Below the pieces are notes generated by a model that saw only the letters and a list, made by a program, of their open reading frames with translations, searched no databases and had not been told where the DNA came from. From Candidatus Gastranaerophilales bacterium (GTDB lineage Bacteria > Cyanobacteriota > Vampirovibrionia > Gastranaerophilales > Gastranaerophilaceae): a DNA stretch of 64,000 bases. Position numbers and translations under genes: made by a program. Below, in pieces: positions 1 to 7,760 of this stretch; the stretch's first letter is position 1; each line of letters begins with the position of its first letter. The DNA lies in assembly GCA_944322945.1 (NCBI GenBank), contig CALUQN010000003.1, forward strand, positions 110,071-174,070. Direction: 5' to 3'.

Positions 1-2
1 AA

Positions 3-1310
3 AATGCTTTTGACTTGTCCAACTTGAAGACAAAAATTGACAGTGTAAGTTCACTGCAAAATGCAAAAGACATCGTTGATTATTGGGAAGATATGCTTAC
101 AACCGGCAAGCTCAGTCAGCTGAAAGTGAACGGTGACACCTATTTCGGTAGTTTCATTGATGAAACACGCACTGCAGTTAATAACCTTGATATTGCAACA
201 TCAGAAGTATCAGGTAACACAATGACAGTTGACGGAGTCTTCACCATTACCTCAACAGGTATTGTTACACCTCTTGCTCAAACAGATGGTTCAAGTGTAA
301 TTATTGACAGTTCTACAAGTTTTAACTCTACGGATAATACATCAACAGCAACAGTAAAATTGCACTACAATGACGGTGACGGCAATTATGTATCCGGTTC
401 AGAGGAAGAATATATCATTCCTAACCCGAGCACCTGGTCAAGCGGCGGAGTTGTTCACTCGCCTACAAAATTTGATAAGGATACAGCCAAGAGTGTATTA
501 AATTCATTCTACAACTCATTTATTGATGCGTTAGCAAGCCATATTGATATCCAAAAAGTTACCTTTGATACCAGTACAACAGAAGGTCAAAATGCACAGG
601 CAGCAAAGGATCGCTTTATAGTAGCAGCACAAGCACTAAGTATATATATGTTCGGTCAGGACAGACCAAATGATTATATGCAGTTAAACGACCTCGCCTT
701 TATCTTTGAAGAAAAAGAAGCAGGCAATATTACTGACGGTCAGAACAGCACCAACAATTTTGCAAGTGTACTTGATGTTTTAATTTTGGATGCTGTATTC
801 AATCAATTGGGTGATCCTATTGTAACCTGGATTGATACGACAAATCCGAACGAAGATGCTACGGCTAAAGCTCAATGGTATACAAACCTCTTTAACAGAA
901 TGCAAATCGTCGAAGAGAAAGAAAATGATGATGGCACAATGGGCAAATCCGAAATTAAAACAAATTATCAGGTTATAGAAAACGGGCTTGCAACAAGCGC
1001 ACAATGGCTGCAATTTGCCTTAGAAAGCGGTCTTGTATCAATGGAACAGGTTGACAAAGATAACAACTGGTGCTCAACTCTCTATTCTAACTGCAGCGAT
1101 ATCACAGAAACTACTGACCCGAATGAAGCAACAGTTGCAGAAGCCGAATACAATGCAACAATGGCTAAAATTGAAGCTAAAGATAAACAGTTTGACATTC
1201 AGCTCAAAAATATTGATACCGAACATAATTCTCTTCAAACAGAATATGACTCTATAAAATCTGTACTTGATAAAAATATTGAACGAAACTTCAAGATGTA
1301 TTCTGCATAA
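3..1310 (+). CDS. Hypothetical protein, 5'-truncated by window edge
   Basis: The frame is open to the left edge (reading N-A-F-D-L before the first possible TTG start at 15), so the true start lies outside the window. I do not recognise the family. The middle is rich in Thr, Ser, Asn and Asp, as in many extracellular proteins. The last ~60 residues (from about EATVAEAEYNATMAKIEAKD) are charged and heptad-like and look like a coiled coil ending in KMYSA. A terminator follows at 1333. No membrane segment is visible in the part present. A surface or secreted structural role is only a guess. Confidence 0.75.
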   Translation, partial: NAFDLSNLKTKIDSVSSLQNAKDIVDYWEDMLTTGKLSQLKVNGDTYFGSFIDETRTAVNNLDIATSEVSGNTMTVDGVFTITSTGIVTPLAQTDGSSVIIDSSTSFNSTDNTSTATVKLHYNDGDGNYVSGSEEEYIIPNPSTWSSGGVVHSPTKFDKDTAKSVLNSFYNSFIDALASHIDIQKVTFDTSTTEGQNAQAAKDRFIVAAQALSIYMFGQDRPNDYMQLNDLAFIFEEKEAGNITDGQNSTNNFASVLDVLILDAVFNQLGDPIVTWIDTTNPNEDATAKAQWYTNLFNRMQIVEEKENDDGTMGKSEIKTNYQVIENGLATSAQWLQFALESGLVSMEQVDKDNNWCSTLYSNCSDITETTDPNEATVAEAEYNATMAKIEAKDKQFDIQLKNIDTEHNSLQTEYDSIKSVLDKNIERNFKMYSA

Positions 1311-1332
1311 TAAATATATAATCCACTCAACC

Positions 1333-1366
1333 AAAAGACCTCTGAATAAACCGGAGGTCTTTTAAT
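1333..1366 (+). terminator. Rho-independent terminator
   Basis: A perfect 10-bp stem, AAAAGACCTC (1333-1342) against GAGGTCTTTT (1354-1363), closes an 11-nt loop and runs into a T-rich end. It sits 22 bp after the first gene. Confidence 0.9.
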
Positions 1367-1477
1367 ATTTCTTAATACTATCTTTATACGATATAAAGAT
1401 TATGTAAGGAAATCAAACTTGAGTGTTCTTTTGAATTATAATAATAACATAGAGAAAAGAAAACCATGGAGTAGATT

Positions 1478-1762
1478 ATGGAATCAGTAAATGAAATTTT
1501 AACTAAATTGGAAAATGCAGACAACGCAACTAAAAATGAATTAGAAAACAAACTGGTTGATATAGGGACAAAAGTTCTTCCGCAATTGGTTGATGAATTA
1601 CAGGTTGTAAGAGGTATCAAACGCGGTGTTGTTGCTATGACTCTTATCAGAATCGGTGATGCTTCTGTTGAATATCTTCAAAAAGCTGCCGAACATAACA
1701 AAGATTTTGAATGGGTTGCTGAATACTTGATTAGAGAAATCAAGGGTTCAATTGCAGCTTAA
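1478..1762 (+). CDS. Small HEAT-repeat-like protein
   Basis: A 94-aa soluble alpha-helical protein. Two helical pairs resemble HEAT/PBS-lyase-type repeats, with the pattern VVRGIKRGVVAMTLIRIGDA around residues 43-62. The start ATG has GGAG six bases upstream (ATGGAGTAGATT-ATG). It is a single-gene unit: a terminator stands before it (1333) and another follows (1794). Such short HEAT-like proteins usually act as scaffolds; no catalytic residues are visible. The family call is from helical pattern only. Confidence 0.65.
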   Translation: MESVNEILTKLENADNATKNELENKLVDIGTKVLPQLVDELQVVRGIKRGVVAMTLIRIGDASVEYLQKAAEHNKDFEWVAEYLIREIKGSIAA

Positions 1763-1793
1763 TTTTTCATTAAAAGCCTATAAATATTTAATC

Positions 1794-1828
1794 AGGAGGT
1801 CACTTCAATATAAGACCTCCTCTTTTTT
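1794..1828 (+). terminator. Rho-independent terminator
   Basis: Stem AGGAGGTC (1794-1801) pairs perfectly with GACCTCCT (1814-1821), followed by CTTTTTT. Confidence 0.9.
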
Positions 1829-1840
1829 GCGTATTCATGA

Positions 1841-1846
1841 TAAAAT
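1841..1846 (+). promoter_or_regulatory. -10 box giving a leaderless mRNA (membrane protein)
   Basis: TAAAAT lies exactly 6 bases before the ATG at 1853, so initiation 7 bases after the box would fall on the A of ATG. No Shine-Dalgarno is present. No good -35 is seen. Confidence 0.5.
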
Positions 1847-1852
1847 CATCTT

Positions 1853-3370
1853 ATGAATATGGGGATAAAGAGAAAGCTTTTATTTTATTTTACGCTTGTT
1901 ATTTTTATATTTGCAGTTAGTATGCTGGTTAGTAACTATGACTTTGATTTGTGGGCAAGGCTGATTGCCGGCATGGGCGTTATTGAGGGACATCAGGTTT
2001 TAAAAACTGATTTTCTTTCATACACTCCTACTCACACCTGGTGGGATCATGAATGGGGCTCAGGCGTTATTTTTTATCTGGTGCTGAAGTTTTTGGGACC
2101 ATATAGTCTGATTATACTACAGGCTATTTTTACGACTTGCATTTTTGTGCTGGTTTCTAAAATCGTTAAAATGAAATACAATGTTATGCCTTACTGCATA
2201 TTTATATACGTATTTGCAATAATGGCACTGAATCAGAATTTCAGCTCGCCTGTCAGATGCCACATGTTTTCATTCTTATTATTTACGATATTTATATATA
2301 TACTGGAACTCGCACGCCGCGGCAAGCCAAAACTACTTATACTTATTCCGTTTTTAACAATACTTTGGAATAATGTGCATGGCGGTGTTGTTTCCGGACT
2401 CGGACTCATCGGGATGTTTGCCCTGGGTGAATTTCTTAACCAAAAGCCCTGGAAGCAATATATATATACACTCATTCCATCTTGCCTGTTTCTTGCCATA
2501 AATCCATACGGTTTTGAATATATAAAGTTTCTTTTAATGGCAACAACTATGGAACGCCCTGAAATCTCCGAATGGTGGGGAATTTTCTCAAAACATCAAA
2601 TGAGCAGGCAGATAATGTTCAAACTGTTCATGTTTTCAATCATCGGAGTTGAAATTACTTCAGTAATAAAAAATATAAAAACTTCAACACTAAAAAAATG
2701 GTATGATGAGCAGGATAAAGTTAAATGGATTATTCTTATTGTGACATTGTATCTTGCAATTAGTCATGTCAAGCTTATACCTTTCTTTGTAATCTCAGCG
2801 TGCTGCTATGCGTATGATGACATATACAAATTCGGCAAACTCCTTAATATACCGGCGTTTACAGAAAAAATCATCTACGTAATGATTATTATAATGTCAT
2901 TATTTTCATTTGCAGCAAAAGATTATTCTATCCCGCTGAATTATGCTGCTTATCCGGTACGGGAAGTTGAATTTATCCGCATAAACAATATTAAAGGTGA
3001 TATCCTCACAAACTTCGGACTCGGAAGCTATGTTTCATACAAATTACATCCCAACAATCTTATATATATGGACGGACGCTATGAAGAAGTGTATTATGAC
3101 GAGATGGTGCCGCTGTTGAAAAAATTTTTCCTGGTTAATCCAGGCTGGGACGAAGTACTAAAAAAATACCCGCCGGAAATTATGATTCTTGAAAAATACT
3201 ATCCCGTCTACGATGCACTAAAAAATTCCGATGACTGGAAGCTTGTTTTTGAAGGTGAGGTTTTTGGAGTATTTGTTCTTGCCAAAAACGCAAAAGCTCA
3301 ATACAATTTTCCGACTAACGATATCAACTATTACAAAGATACTCTGTTTGATACAGATATAAAATTTTGA
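1853..3370 (+). CDS. Polytopic membrane protein, possible GT-C-type glycosyltransferase
   Basis: A 505-aa integral membrane protein with about 9-11 hydrophobic segments between residues ~8 and ~350 and a C-terminal soluble domain of ~140 residues. The first extracytoplasmic loop is conserved-looking, with DFDLWARL and then a Thr/Trp/His-Glu cluster (THTWWDHEWGSG). An Asp-rich first loop followed by many helices is the layout of GT-C enzymes that use polyprenyl-phosphate sugars. A second ATG at 1859 is possible. It precedes the patatin gene by 18 bp. Glycosyltransferase function is inference; it could be another lipid-linked glycan membrane protein. Confidence 0.6.
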   Translation: MNMGIKRKLLFYFTLVIFIFAVSMLVSNYDFDLWARLIAGMGVIEGHQVLKTDFLSYTPTHTWWDHEWGSGVIFYLVLKFLGPYSLIILQAIFTTCIFVLVSKIVKMKYNVMPYCIFIYVFAIMALNQNFSSPVRCHMFSFLLFTIFIYILELARRGKPKLLILIPFLTILWNNVHGGVVSGLGLIGMFALGEFLNQKPWKQYIYTLIPSCLFLAINPYGFEYIKFLLMATTMERPEISEWWGIFSKHQMSRQIMFKLFMFSIIGVEITSVIKNIKTSTLKKWYDEQDKVKWIILIVTLYLAISHVKLIPFFVISACCYAYDDIYKFGKLLNIPAFTEKIIYVMIIIMSLFSFAAKDYSIPLNYAAYPVREVEFIRINNIKGDILTNFGLGSYVSYKLHPNNLIYMDGRYEEVYYDEMVPLLKKFFLVNPGWDEVLKKYPPEIMILEKYYPVYDALKNSDDWKLVFEGEVFGVFVLAKNAKAQYNFPTNDINYYKDTLFDTDIKF

Positions 3371-3376
3371 GGGGTG

Positions 3377-3382
3377 TATAAT
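3377..3382 (+). promoter_or_regulatory. -10 box giving a leaderless mRNA (patatin)
   Basis: A consensus TATAAT ends 6 bases before the ATG at 3389, in the 18-bp gap after the membrane-protein gene. No clear -35 is present at 17 bp. Confidence 0.5.
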
Positions 3383-3388
3383 TAATAT

Positions 3389-4591
3389 ATGATAAAAAAT
3401 CCGCTCAAATATACATGTTTATTCGGGGGCGGCGCAATAAGAGGAATTGCGCACGTAGGGGCTCTTAGAGCTATGGAAAGACTTGGCATTGAAACTGATA
3501 CCTTTGCCGGCTCCTCTGTTGGCTCAATTGTCGCGGCACTAGTTGGTGTCGGTTATAATGCCGACGAAATTGAAGATATATTTTTAAAAGTTAATTTTAA
3601 CCTCTTTAAAGACATTCAATTCGGGATTAAGCAGCAATTTGCAATCAGTAAGGGCGAAGTCTTTCTTGACTGGATGAGAGAGCTTTTAGAATCCAAATTC
3701 TACGGCAGTAAGTACGAAAAAGGTGAAAATCCTCCGGTCACTTTCAAGGATTTGAAAAAAAATGTTGTGATAATTACTACAGACCTATCAAATTTCTCCT
3801 GCAAAGAGTTTTCAAAATTTGAGACACCTGACTATGAAATAGCAAAGGCGGTAAGGATTTCCTCTAGTATGCCCGGACTCATGTGTCCTATTGAATACGA
3901 AAATGCAATGCTGGTCGACGGCGACCTGCAAAAAAGCTGGCCGATGTGGAAACTCTCGAAAAACCTTTGCCCGCAGGATGAACGTATTCTGGAACTTAGA
4001 TTAGAAGGAGATTTTGAAGGTACTGACTTCAATCCGATTGAATACTTAAATGCAGTCTACAGCTGCATGACTGCAATGGGGACATCTTTTATCACAGAAA
4101 TTTACGGTGACTGTGACAAATACGATTACCTCACAATAAATACCGGCGACGTTAACATTATTGACTTTAACCAGTCGCCGGATAAAAGGCATCACCTCGC
4201 TCAGCTCGGTTATGAGCAGACTATGCACTATTTTAAAGAGATTTTGCCGCAAAAAAAGACCAAAATTTTCGGCTGTTATAATAATATTTATACAAAATTA
4301 TTAAAAATCCGTACTTTTTTAGCAAAAGACCGAATTTTGAACGCTAAATGCGAATCCGCTGAAATTTTCGTTGACCTTTGCGACTGCATGCGGATAATTG
4401 ATGCCGACGATTACGCGGAAATTAAAAATTTTCGCTATGACCTTTCCAAAAATATCGTTTATCCGGCTCTTTTCGGGAAAATTAAACTCAATAATAAAAA
4501 AGAGCTTACAGACAGACTCAACAAGCTTATCGTAAATATATCAGAAAAAATGAATGAGCTTAAATCTTACATAGCTCTTATCAACAAATAA
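3389..4591 (+). CDS. Patatin-like phospholipase
   Basis: A 400-aa predicted serine lipid acyl hydrolase of the patatin/RssA family. The oxyanion-hole loop GGGAIRG is at residues 13-19, the nucleophile elbow GSSVG at 41-45 (Ser43), and the catalytic dyad Asp at 177 in a DGD motif (families usually have DGG or DGA). There is no signal peptide, so it is probably cytoplasmic or secreted by a dedicated route. The C-terminal ~180 residues are outside the patatin core and unrecognised. Substrate is unknown; patatin-like enzymes cleave phospholipids or neutral lipids. Confidence 0.88.
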   Translation: MIKNPLKYTCLFGGGAIRGIAHVGALRAMERLGIETDTFAGSSVGSIVAALVGVGYNADEIEDIFLKVNFNLFKDIQFGIKQQFAISKGEVFLDWMRELLESKFYGSKYEKGENPPVTFKDLKKNVVIITTDLSNFSCKEFSKFETPDYEIAKAVRISSSMPGLMCPIEYENAMLVDGDLQKSWPMWKLSKNLCPQDERILELRLEGDFEGTDFNPIEYLNAVYSCMTAMGTSFITEIYGDCDKYDYLTINTGDVNIIDFNQSPDKRHHLAQLGYEQTMHYFKEILPQKKTKIFGCYNNIYTKLLKIRTFLAKDRILNAKCESAEIFVDLCDCMRIIDADDYAEIKNFRYDLSKNIVYPALFGKIKLNNKKELTDRLNKLIVNISEKMNELKSYIALINK

Positions 4592-4597
4592 TTACAA

Positions 4598-4623
4598 ATA
4601 AAAAGAGAGGCTGTTAGCCTCTC
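4598..4623 (-). terminator. Rho-independent terminator of the tRNA-Leu transcript
   Basis: GAGAGGC (4605-4611) pairs with GCCTCTC (4617-4623). Read on the minus strand the stem is followed by TTTTTATTTG, so it terminates the tRNA transcript 13 bp after its end. On the plus strand the T-tract is poor. Confidence 0.85.
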
Positions 4624-4635
4624 ATAAAATTAAAA

Positions 4636-4722
4636 TGCCCTTGACCAGACTTGAACTGGTACTGAGTTATACACCCAATTGGATTTTAAGTCCAACGCGT
4701 CTACCGATTCCGCCACAAGGGC
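4636..4722 (-). tRNA. tRNA-Leu (anticodon UAA)
   Basis: On the minus strand an 87-nt cloverleaf is complete. Acceptor GCCCTTG pairs with CAAGGGC plus discriminator A, the D-arm carries GGTAGACGC, and the anticodon stem TTGGA/TCCAA surrounds loop CTTAAAA with anticodon TAA. A long variable arm typical of Leu (class II tRNA) and a T-arm ACCAG-TTCAAGT-CTGGT follow. CCA is not encoded. The gene lies directly downstream of a three-unit tandem repeat and has its own terminator. Confidence 0.97.
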
Positions 4723-5076
4723 GCGGATTATATATCTATTCTATTTTCAACTTCTGCCGAAGCTTAGCGGTGGATGGCGTCTACCTCACCTCTCCTCGAA
4801 CGATACTCAATCGTTCTCGTCGGCAGAGTGCCACAAGGGCACGGATTATATATCTATTCTATTTTCAACTTCTGCCGAAGCTTTACGGTAGATGGCGTCT
4901 ACCCCACCTCTCCTCGAACGATACTCAATCGTTCTCGTCGGCAGAGTGCCACAAGGGCGCGGATTATATATCTATTCTATTTTCAACTTCTGCCGAAGCT
5001 TAGCTGTGGATGGCGTCTACCTCACCTCTCCTCGAACGATACTTAATCGTTCTCGTCGGCAGAGTGCCTCTTGGGC
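4723..5076 (-). repeat. Three 118-bp tandem structured repeats forming the tRNA-Leu leader
   Basis: Units 4723-4840, 4841-4958 and 4959-5076 repeat with an exact 118-bp period and only a few substitutions. Each unit contains an 8-bp outer inverted repeat (4753-4760 with 4820-4827 in the first unit), an inner hairpin GAACGAT-ACTCA-ATCGTTC (4798-4816) and a second inner hairpin (4769-4785), so each can fold as a three-way junction. The units nearest the tRNA end with a copy of the first 11 nt of the tRNA (minus strand GCCCTTGTGGC); the distal one carries the variant GCCCAAGAGGC. On the minus strand TATAAT stands 4 nt before each internal tRNA-like start. Confidence 0.93.
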
Positions 5077-5089
5077 TTGCTACCAGAAT

Positions 5090-5118
5090 ATATTACCCGA
5101 AAAGTAATACTCTGTCAA
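5090..5118 (-). promoter_or_regulatory. Consensus sigma70-type promoter for the repeat array and tRNA-Leu
   Basis: On the minus strand TTGACA (5118-5113), a 17-bp spacer and TAATAT (5095-5090) point into the repeat array. Predicted initiation is near 5083, so the primary transcript would carry all three repeats before the tRNA. It lies just after the csaB stop codon. Confidence 0.8.
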
Positions 5119-5121
5119 ACA

Positions 5122-6141
5122 TTATTTGTTAAAAATTTTGCTGATTCCACTCCAGTCAAAAGCCTTGCTGTTTGCCTTCAAACGCAATTCTGCCGAAGAT
5201 TCATAACGCATACTGCTAAAAATTTTCTCAATATCGTTCTCTCCGGTCATGGAAATTTTAGGTAATTCAAACTCGTCAGCAAGTTTTTCAACCTTTATAT
5301 CGTAATTGATTGCTGCCGATTTTATACCGAATTTAACAGCTAACAAAAGTGAATGAAAACGCATGCCTATTAAATAATCCAGAGTTGAAAGTTTTGAAAC
5401 CAGTGACTTGCCGGTGAGCCCTGATACAACCGAAATATCAGCATCGTGATTTATATCTCTGACAAACTGCGCAAACCTGTTACAAACATCTAAATCAATT
5501 GAATCCTGAAACGACAGAACTTCAATTTTCATGTCTGGAAAATCTTTCAAAATCTGAAATGCAATACTTTTAAGCAAATCATCATTCATAGTTTTAAAAT
5601 CTCTGAGCTGAACCCCGATTGAGCGAGCATTTGCTCCGCTTACAAGCGGGAATGAATATATAGGATCACAAACAAGTTGAGCGTCGACCCCCCATTTTTT
5701 CAGGAGATTAAGGCTGTTTTCATCTCTTACGCTGACATAACTACATCTCTTCAACAATTGTCTTGTCAAAATGGCAGCTGCAGTATTGTTGACAGGACCA
5801 ATACCCTGAGCAAAAATTACAACTTCTTTTTTATACTTTATCCCCAGCCAAATTACCCACAGATAATACAAAAGGCTTTTTAGACTTGTAACATCTTGCA
5901 AAAGGCTGCCTCCACCTGAAATCAAAACGTCCGACTGTCGAATTGCAGATGCTACTTGGGAAAACGAAAAATTTTTGACAGCTTTTACATAATAGTTAAC
6001 AGTAGTGAAACGCGGATTACCTGAAATAACTGTAATATCAGCATCAAACTCTTTCAATTTTTGTATAAGCGTGTACAAAATTGCCTCGTCCCCAAAGTTT
6101 CCGTAACCGTAATAGCCTGATATAACAACTTTCTTAGTCAT
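5122..6141 (-). CDS. csaB: Polysaccharide pyruvyl transferase (CsaB family)
   Basis: A 339-aa protein that would transfer pyruvate from phosphoenolpyruvate to a cell-wall polysaccharide, creating the ketal that SLH domains bind. The N-terminus has the family signature YYGYGNFGDEAIL (residues ~10-22), then ISGGGSLLQD near 74-83 and AQGIGPV near 112. The C-terminal GMRFHSLLLAVKFG is the conserved histidine-containing segment of the family. Its ATG overlaps the end of kdgK by 4 bp, so it is co-transcribed with kdgK and eda. An SLH-domain protein at 27635-28906 is a plausible client. Confidence 0.9.
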   Translation of the reverse strand: MTKKVVISGYYGYGNFGDEAILYTLIQKLKEFDADITVISGNPRFTTVNYYVKAVKNFSFSQVASAIRQSDVLISGGGSLLQDVTSLKSLLYYLWVIWLGIKYKKEVVIFAQGIGPVNNTAAAILTRQLLKRCSYVSVRDENSLNLLKKWGVDAQLVCDPIYSFPLVSGANARSIGVQLRDFKTMNDDLLKSIAFQILKDFPDMKIEVLSFQDSIDLDVCNRFAQFVRDINHDADISVVSGLTGKSLVSKLSTLDYLIGMRFHSLLLAVKFGIKSAAINYDIKVEKLADEFELPKISMTGENDIEKIFSSMRYESSAELRLKANSKAFDWSGISKIFNK

Positions 6142-7088
6142 GACTGATTTGCACCGCCGCGAAATAAATTATATACTTCATCCTTATAAGGAATTGACTT
6201 GATAGCTCCAATACCTTGTGACTGCAAACCTGCGACAATTGACGCCAATTTTGCAGCTTCAAACGGAGTAAAGCCTTTAACTAAAGCATGCAAAAAACCA
6301 CCGTTAAAAACATCACCGGCACATGTGGTGTCAATTACATCGCGTGTATAAAATTCATTAAAGACAATATTTCCGTTGTATCCTGTATAATATCCGCCAT
6401 CCTGACCTGATTTAATAACAACAATGCTGACACCAGTATCCCACATTGATTTCATAATGTTTTCTACTGAACTAATTTCAAGAATATTCACGGTATCATG
6501 TTTTGCGCTCATGAATAATACATCAACATTACCGATAATTTCATTAAAATACTCTCTAGCAGTTTCAGGAGTAGTAATGAGAGAGGAGAAATTCGGGTCA
6601 TAAGCAGTCATAACCGAATTTTCCTTAGCAGTTTGAAATGCAAAGTTAACAGCTTCCTTGGACGATAAAGAAAGTGATTGCGTAATTCCTGACGCATAAA
6701 TAGCTCTGGCTGAAGTTATATAATCTTTTGAAATATCTTCTATAGACAGCTTGGCAGGGGCAATTTTACGTCTGTAATATGCAAACTCTTTTTCTGATGC
6801 ACTTTCGTGAGCAGTGAAATAAAATCCGTTCGGGTCAGTGGATAGCTTAACCTGTGAAATATCCAATCCTTCAGCCTGCCAGCTGTCCAGCAGATATTCT
6901 TTGAAAGCATCATTGCCAACACGTGTTATGAAACCGACTTTAGAGCCTAAACGCAATGCAGCTACTGCTGCGGCAAGTGCATCTCCGCCGTAATATTTAT
7001 ATAAACATTCAGCAGCACTTAATCTTGTATTACTGGATAATTCAATCAGACATTCACCAATTGTAACAATATCAAGATTATGCTCCAT
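6138..7088 (-). CDS. kdgK: PfkB-family sugar kinase, probable 2-keto-3-deoxygluconate kinase
   Basis: A 316-aa ribokinase-fold kinase. The N-terminal substrate region has GGDALAAAVAALRLG (about residues 34-48), a middle YDPNFSS, and the C-terminal PfkB signature DTTCAGDVFNGGF with catalytic Asp in CAGD. A Cys replaces the usual first Gly of GAGD, as seen in some KDG kinases. It lies 5 bp downstream of the KDPG aldolase-like gene, with a strong GGGGG Shine-Dalgarno, which supports KDG phosphorylation feeding the aldolase. Other PfkB substrates cannot be excluded. Confidence 0.82.
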   Translation of the reverse strand: MEHNLDIVTIGECLIELSSNTRLSAAECLYKYYGGDALAAAVAALRLGSKVGFITRVGNDAFKEYLLDSWQAEGLDISQVKLSTDPNGFYFTAHESASEKEFAYYRRKIAPAKLSIEDISKDYITSARAIYASGITQSLSLSSKEAVNFAFQTAKENSVMTAYDPNFSSLITTPETAREYFNEIIGNVDVLFMSAKHDTVNILEISSVENIMKSMWDTGVSIVVIKSGQDGGYYTGYNGNIVFNEFYTRDVIDTTCAGDVFNGGFLHALVKGFTPFEAAKLASIVAGLQSQGIGAIKSIPYKDEVYNLFRGGANQS

Positions 7089-7093
7089 TTCAA

Positions 7094-7702
7094 TTACCCC
7101 CGGATATCTGTTAAAACGCGCTTAGCACGCTTTGTAATTTCATTATAGTTAAAACCGTCATAAAAATCTCTGCCAACACCAACTGCGCAGGCTCCGGCCT
7201 TTATATAATCATTTACTTCATTAAGCTTAACATTTCCGAGCGGCAAAACATTCAAAAACGGCATCGGTCTTAACAAATCTTCAATATACTGAACACCGCC
7301 CATAGCAGTAATCGGGTAAATTTTAATTACCGGAATACGTGCTTTCCAAGCTGAATATGCCTCGTTCGCTGTAGAGGTGCCTGCTATATACGGAATTTTT
7401 TCATTTTTAGAAATCTTTACAAGATTCATCTGAAAAATTGGAGATGAAATACTTTTGGCACCAGCTGAAATTGCAGCTTTTGCCTGCATTGCAGTAATAA
7501 TTCCGCCAGCACATACAAAAGCATGCTTTGAAACTTCTTCAATAGCTCTATAAATACCTGAATTTTGAACATTTATTTCCAAAACATTGATACCGCCTTC
7601 AATAAGGGCATTTGCAGTGCCTATAACAACATCGGGGTCATTTCCTCTTATGATGGGTAATATTTTTTCCTGTGATAATACATTAATTAAATTTTCTTGC
7701 AT
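7094..7702 (-). CDS. eda: KDPG/KHG aldolase family protein
   Basis: A 202-aa class I aldolase of the Eda family (cleavage of 2-keto-3-deoxy-6-phosphogluconate to pyruvate and glyceraldehyde-3-phosphate). The Schiff-base lysine is Lys127 in KIYP, and Glu42 in VLEI matches the catalytic Glu. The segment that is usually EVTLRT reads EINVQN, so the conserved phosphate or substrate-binding Arg is replaced. This divergence makes the exact substrate uncertain. It begins the eda-kdgK-csaB operon; AAGGA lies upstream of the ATG and a TATAAT box about 25 bp upstream. Confidence 0.8.
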   Translation of the reverse strand: MQENLINVLSQEKILPIIRGNDPDVVIGTANALIEGGINVLEINVQNSGIYRAIEEVSKHAFVCAGGIITAMQAKAAISAGAKSISSPIFQMNLVKISKNEKIPYIAGTSTANEAYSAWKARIPVIKIYPITAMGGVQYIEDLLRPMPFLNVLPLGNVKLNEVNDYIKAGACAVGVGRDFYDGFNYNEITKRAKRVLTDIRG

Positions 7703-7760
7703 AAACTATCCTTTTTTCAAAATTTATTATATCATAAAATAGAAAACGGGATAGAGTGTA

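Noticed and set aside
4636..4722. Attachment site of an integrative element at tRNA-Leu
   Set aside because: Repeated tRNA sequence is the 5' end, not the 3' end, and no integrase or phage genes are nearby.
4723..5076. CRISPR array
   Set aside because: The period is 118 bp with whole units conserved; there are no short repeats separated by unique spacers and no cas genes.
4635..5265. Several ORFs of 64-122 codons on the plus strand across the tRNA-Leu region
   Set aside because: They are translations of the tRNA antisense strand and the 118-bp repeats (repeating the same peptide), without Shine-Dalgarno sites.
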